Below, one piece after another: positions 6,237 to 8,732 of a stretch of DNA of 8,732 nt. The stretch comes from Gammaproteobacteria bacterium (GTDB lineage Bacteria > Pseudomonadota > Gammaproteobacteria > UBA6429 > Thiohalophilaceae). Each line of letters opens with the position of its first letter. The stretch's first letter is position 1. A program made the translations under genes and the position numbers. The stretch is taken from assembly GCA_024639445.1 (NCBI GenBank), contig JAHEIJ010000084.1, positions 1 to 8,732 of the forward strand, written 5' to 3'. The notes under the pieces were generated by a model. It saw only the letters and a program-made list of their open reading frames with translations. It did no database searches and was not told the origin of the DNA.

Positions 6237-7040
6237 ATGATCATCATAGGCATCCTATCCATTGTTCTGTATCTGACCAGCGGAATTCTGCTGCTGTTAA
6301 AGCTCAACGATCACACTTCGGTCGCTGGTTTGCCACGTTTCCGATTGTTGATGCCGGCTGTCATCGCCATGCTGCTACATGGCTGGCTGGTCTACCAGGG
6401 GCTGCTCACACCACAGGGCCTGGATGTGGGGTTTTTTGCTGTTCTGTCTTTGGTCGGCTGGTTGGTCTCCCTCTTGCTGCTTTCCGCTGCATTTACGCAA
6501 CCCATTGAAAGTTTAGGTATTTTTGTTTTCCCAGCCGCAGCATTGATGCTGGGCCTGCGCCTGCTAAATCCGGAAGGGTATTACCTTTCACAGAACCTGG
6601 GATCAGGTCTGGAGTTTCATATCCTAATGTCTATCCTGGCCTATAGCCTGCTGAGTATCGCTGCGGTCCAGGCAGTCTTGTTGTACATTCAGGATACTCA
6701 CCTCCATAACAAGCATCCCGGTGGCTTTATTCGCGCCTTGCCACCTCTGGAAACCATGGAAACCCTGCTGTTCCAGATGATCGGGCTCGGGTTCATTATC
6801 CTGAGTATTTCCCTCTTGAGCGGTGTAATGTATATCGAGAATATCCTCGATCAACGCTTGGTGCACAAAACAGTGTTGTCAGTGACAGCCTGGTTTGTAT
6901 TCGGCATTTTGCTGTTTGGTCGCTGGCGTTTCGGTTGGCGCGGCCGTACAGCGATTCGCTGGACCATCAGCGGCTTTATCCTGCTCATGTTGGCCTACTT
7001 TGGTAGTAAGTTCGTCATTCAATTGATTTTGCAGCGCTAA
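6237..7040 (+). CDS. ypjD: YpjD/CcsA-like cytochrome c assembly family membrane protein
   Basis: The 267-residue protein is almost entirely hydrophobic, with about eight predicted membrane segments. It aligns along its length with E. coli YpjD, including LEFHILMSILAYSLLSIAA (125-143), the PPLETMETLLFQMIGLGF stretch (169-186), VLSVTAWFVFGILLFGRW (213-230), GWRGR (233-237) and LAYFGSKFVIQLIL (252-265). It belongs to the CcsA/CcmC-like family, but I do not see the tryptophan-rich haem-binding WWD motif. His48, His128 and His210 are the residues that might bind a cofactor. The exact function is unknown; the conserved pairing with corB suggests a link to metal-ion handling. The ATG at 6237 fits the alignment, but the nearest AGGG lies about 20 bases upstream. 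An in-frame ATT at 6228 would be better spaced but is very rare as a start. Confidence 0.93.
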   Translation: MIIIGILSIVLYLTSGILLLLKLNDHTSVAGLPRFRLLMPAVIAMLLHGWLVYQGLLTPQGLDVGFFAVLSLVGWLVSLLLLSAAFTQPIESLGIFVFPAAALMLGLRLLNPEGYYLSQNLGSGLEFHILMSILAYSLLSIAAVQAVLLYIQDTHLHNKHPGGFIRALPPLETMETLLFQMIGLGFIILSISLLSGVMYIENILDQRLVHKTVLSVTAWFVFGILLFGRWRFGWRGRTAIRWTISGFILLMLAYFGSKFVIQLILQR

Positions 7041-7067
7041 TATCACTTAAGCTGTCGTCACGAATAC

Positions 7068-7097
7068 TTGACAGTCCGGGCATTGATGCGTCGTAAT
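7068..7097 (+). promoter_or_regulatory. Possible corB promoter in the ypjD-corB gap
   Basis: A consensus -35 TTGACA (7068-7073) is followed after 18 bases by CGTAAT (7092-7097), a 4/6 match to the -10 box. Transcription would start near 7104, giving a leader of about 28 bases that still includes the GAGG ribosome site of corB. The gap of 91 bases after ypjD leaves room for a separate promoter. Confidence 0.4.
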
Positions 7098-7131
7098 ACT
7101 GTTCCTGCAATTACATGAGGCAATCCTTCTC

Positions 7132-8421
7132 TTGGACGAGATACCCCTGAGTGCGCTGATCGGCACACTTATATTTCTCATCTTCGTTTCCGGTTTTTTC
7201 TCTGGGTCCGAAACGGGGCTAATGAGCCTCAACCGTTATCGGTTACGCCATCTGGCAGACAAGAAGCACAAAGGTGCCCTTCGCGCCCAGCGCCTGCTGG
7301 AACAACCCGAAAAACTGATCGGCCTGATTCTGCTGGGTAACAATTTCGTCAACATTCTGGCTTCCGCAATTGCCACGATAATTGGCTTACGAGTAATGGG
7401 TGAAGCCGGTATCGCCGTGGCAACCGGGATCCTGACATTCGTGATCCTGATATTTGCGGAAGTCACACCCAAAACCATTGCCGCCCTGCATCCGGAAAGA
7501 TTTGCCCTGCCCTCTTCCTTGATCCTGTCGCCTTTATTGAAGTTGCTTTATCCCGTGGTGTGGATCATCAACCAACTCACCGCCGGTATCTTCAAACTGT
7601 TGGGTGTCAGATCCGAGGAAGGCGCCAATCTGAAGCTCAGTAGTGAGGAACTGCGGGTCGTGGTAAATGAGGCCAGCAGCATGATCCCGCGGCGACACCA
7701 GAAAATGCTGTTGAGTATCCTGGATCTGGAAAAGGCCACGATCGAGGACATCATGATTCCCCGTAATGAAATTGTGGGTATCGATATTAACGATGATTGG
7801 GAGGACATCGTTACCCAAGTCACCGAAAGCCAACATACCCGCCTACCCGTGTTTGAAGATGATATTGACCATGTTATCGGCCTGATACACCTGCGCCGCA
7901 CCATTCGATTATTTCAACAGCAAGAATTCAGTAAGGATGACTTTCGTGATTTGATCCGGGATGTTTATTTCGTCCCCGAAGGGGTTCCGCTTAATACGCA
8001 ACTCATCAATTTCCAGAAAGAACGTCGACGTATCGGCCTGGTTGTGAATGAGTATGGGGAAATTCAAGGCTTAATTACATTAGAAGATATTCTGGAAGAA
8101 ATCATCGGCGAATTTACCACCGATCCTGCGGCCAGCAGCAAGGATATCCACTTGCAGGAGGACGGAACCTACCTGGTCGACGGGAGCACCAACGTGCGTG
8201 AACTTAACAAACTCCTGCACTGGACCCTCCCTACCGAAGGCCCGAAAACCCTTAACGGTCTGGTTATCGAGTACCTGGAGCATATTCCAGATCCGGGCAC
8301 CAGCATGCTTCTGGGTGGCTATCCCGTTGAAATCGTGCAAACCAGCCAGAGTACGGTGAAAACTGTCCGCATTGATCCTCGCCTGAAAAAATCCAGCCCT
8401 TCCAACCAGGCCGGCGCTTAG
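7132..8421 (+). CDS. corB: CorB-type HlyC/CorC (CNNM-like) membrane protein, magnesium/cobalt transport
   Basis: The 429-residue product matches E. coli YfjD/CorB from end to end. The DUF21/CNNM membrane domain (about 1-180) shows FSGSETGLMSLNRYRLRHL (23-41), LLGNNFVNILASA (67-79) and EVTPKT (110-115). The paired CBS domains (about 205-330) carry DIMIPRNEIVGIDINDDW (206-223) and NEYGEIQGLITLEDILEE (306-323), a nucleotide-binding module in this family. The C-terminal CorC_HlyC domain spans about 340-422. CorB proteins move or control movement of Mg2+ (and Co2+) across the inner membrane. The start is inferred to be TTG at 7132, giving the family-typical N-terminus, with GAGG at 7117-7120, 11 bases upstream. 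No in-frame ATG exists between the upstream stop at 7084 and here. It follows ypjD by 91 bases as in E. coli. Confidence 0.95.
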   Translation: MDEIPLSALIGTLIFLIFVSGFFSGSETGLMSLNRYRLRHLADKKHKGALRAQRLLEQPEKLIGLILLGNNFVNILASAIATIIGLRVMGEAGIAVATGILTFVILIFAEVTPKTIAALHPERFALPSSLILSPLLKLLYPVVWIINQLTAGIFKLLGVRSEEGANLKLSSEELRVVVNEASSMIPRRHQKMLLSILDLEKATIEDIMIPRNEIVGIDINDDWEDIVTQVTESQHTRLPVFEDDIDHVIGLIHLRRTIRLFQQQEFSKDDFRDLIRDVYFVPEGVPLNTQLINFQKERRRIGLVVNEYGEIQGLITLEDILEEIIGEFTTDPAASSKDIHLQEDGTYLVDGSTNVRELNKLLHWTLPTEGPKTLNGLVIEYLEHIPDPGTSMLLGGYPVEIVQTSQSTVKTVRIDPRLKKSSPSNQAGA

Positions 8422-8433
8422 CTCTCAGCGAAG

Positions 8434-8461
8434 GGGGGTTTAAGTCTCCCCCTCTGCTCCA
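8434..8461 (+). other. tRNA 3'-end-like fragment (possible tRNA remnant)
   Basis: Thirteen bases past the corB stop, the sequence has the exact spacing of a tRNA 3' end: a 5-bp T stem (8434-8438 with 8446-8450, one G-U pair), a 7-base loop TTTAAGT, a 7-base acceptor strand CCTCTGC, a discriminator T and CCA at 8459-8461. The invariant G53-C61 pair, T54-T55, purine 57 and A58 are present, but C56 is replaced by T. No matching 5' acceptor strand (GCAGAGG) or anticodon arm can fit, because corB occupies the upstream bases. It is therefore not a functional tRNA. It may be a remnant left by integration or rearrangement, or a GC-rich hairpin near the corB 3' end that looks like one by chance; it has no T run and is not a convincing terminator. 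Confidence 0.35.
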
Positions 8462-8482
8462 TCTCGCCATGGCCAGAAGGAG

Positions 8483-8513
8483 TTGTACAGGCGCATTAAT
8501 CGCAAGCTATAAT
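8483..8513 (+). promoter_or_regulatory. Probable promoter of the FHA-domain gene
   Basis: A consensus -10 TATAAT (8508-8513) is preceded by TTGTAC (8483-8488), a 4/6 match to the -35 box, with a 19-base spacer, slightly long. Transcription would begin near 8520, about 28 bases before the TTG start of the next gene, leaving its GAGG ribosome site inside the leader. Confidence 0.45.
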
Positions 8514-8547
8514 GCCCAGATAAATATAGAGTTTTTGAGGTTTCAAC

Positions 8548-8732
8548 TTGTCTAAACTGACCTTGTCATTTAAAGGGACCGTGCTGAGGGTGTTCCCTGT
8601 ACTCAAGGGCAGTATGCTTCTTGGCAACGATCCTAAATGCAAACTGCATATTGATAGCCTTGCCATCCAGCCTCAACATGCACGCATCGATACCCAGGGC
8701 GATACTTCGGTGCTGGTTGATCTGGACACCCA
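8548..8732 (+). CDS. FHA-domain protein, N-terminal part
   Basis: An open frame of 61 codons and two bases runs from TTG at 8548 to the window edge. The start is supported by GAGG at 8537-8540, seven bases upstream, and by an N-terminus (MSKLTLSFKGTVLRVFPV) that fits the first strands of a forkhead-associated domain. The next segments, LLGNDPKCKLHIDSLAIQPQ and HARIDT, match the FHA core pattern of Gly-Arg, Ile-Asp, then Ser-x-x-His-Ala. FHA domains bind phosphothreonine peptides in signalling or secretion-related complexes. Here the usual Arg after Gly26 is Asn27, and the usual Ser-Arg before His44 is Gln41-Pro42, so the phosphopeptide pocket may not work in the classical way. The C-terminal part, and any attached domain, is not seen. 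The start is an inferred TTG. Confidence 0.78.
   Translation, partial: MSKLTLSFKGTVLRVFPVLKGSMLLGNDPKCKLHIDSLAIQPQHARIDTQGDTSVLVDLDT

Noticed and set aside
8264..8470. Minus-strand open frame of 68 residues over the corB 3' end
   Set aside because: It is antisense to the conserved CorC_HlyC domain of corB. Its N-terminal RGGDLNPP pattern is the usual translation of an antisense tRNA end, not of a protein gene.
1..8732. CRISPR arrays, insertion sequences, phage or defence genes
   Set aside because: No regularly spaced repeats, transposase or integrase motifs, or target-site duplications were seen on either strand.

Overview
The window is a conserved chromosomal housekeeping neighbourhood of a gammaproteobacterium. 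The protein sequences and the gene order (ffh, the rpsP-rimM-trmD-rplS operon, and divergent ypjD-corB) resemble the E. coli arrangement around ffh. A class II cyclic-nucleotide-phosphodiesterase-like gene sits between ffh and ypjD, and other genes flank the block, so this is not a close enteric relative. Base composition is mixed and looks even throughout, and I see no insertion sequence, phage gene, CRISPR array or complete RNA gene. The species cannot be named from the sequence alone.

Minus-strand half (5873 down to 1). Transcription runs from the metallo-beta-lactamase-fold phosphodiesterase-like gene (5873-5109) into ffh (5049-3694). The trmD operon follows: rpsP (3543-3298), rimM (3251-2724), trmD (2702-1959) and rplS (1921-1574). 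It is preceded by a recognisable sigma70-type promoter and a leader hairpin, and closed by a strong Rho-independent terminator at 1477-1514. Directly after that terminator, with no room for a ribosome binding site, starts a long exported protein of unknown function. Its frame stays open to the left edge of the window.

Divergent spacer (5874-6236). These 363 bases hold no convincing gene. They contain a CRP-like palindrome and must hold the control regions of the genes on either side.

Plus-strand half (6237 to 8732). ypjD encodes a CcsA-like integral membrane protein. corB encodes a DUF21-CBS-CorC_HlyC membrane protein linked to magnesium/cobalt transport; it appears to start at TTG and to have its own promoter. 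A short spacer follows. It carries a sequence with the exact geometry of a tRNA 3' end (T arm, acceptor strand, CCA) but no 5' half, then a promoter. Last comes the start of an FHA-domain protein, also with a TTG start, cut by the right edge. The FHA domain appears to lack the usual phosphothreonine-binding Arg and Ser.

Functionally the core serves protein synthesis and export: ribosomal proteins S16 and L19, 30S maturation (RimM), tRNA m1G37 methylation (TrmD) and signal-recognition-particle targeting (Ffh). Most of the window is ordinary. The points worth a second look are the unknown exported protein and its terminator-abutting start, the putative CRP site next to a possible cAMP phosphodiesterase, the tRNA-like remnant, and the degenerate FHA pocket. 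I did not find a convincing new multi-gene system.
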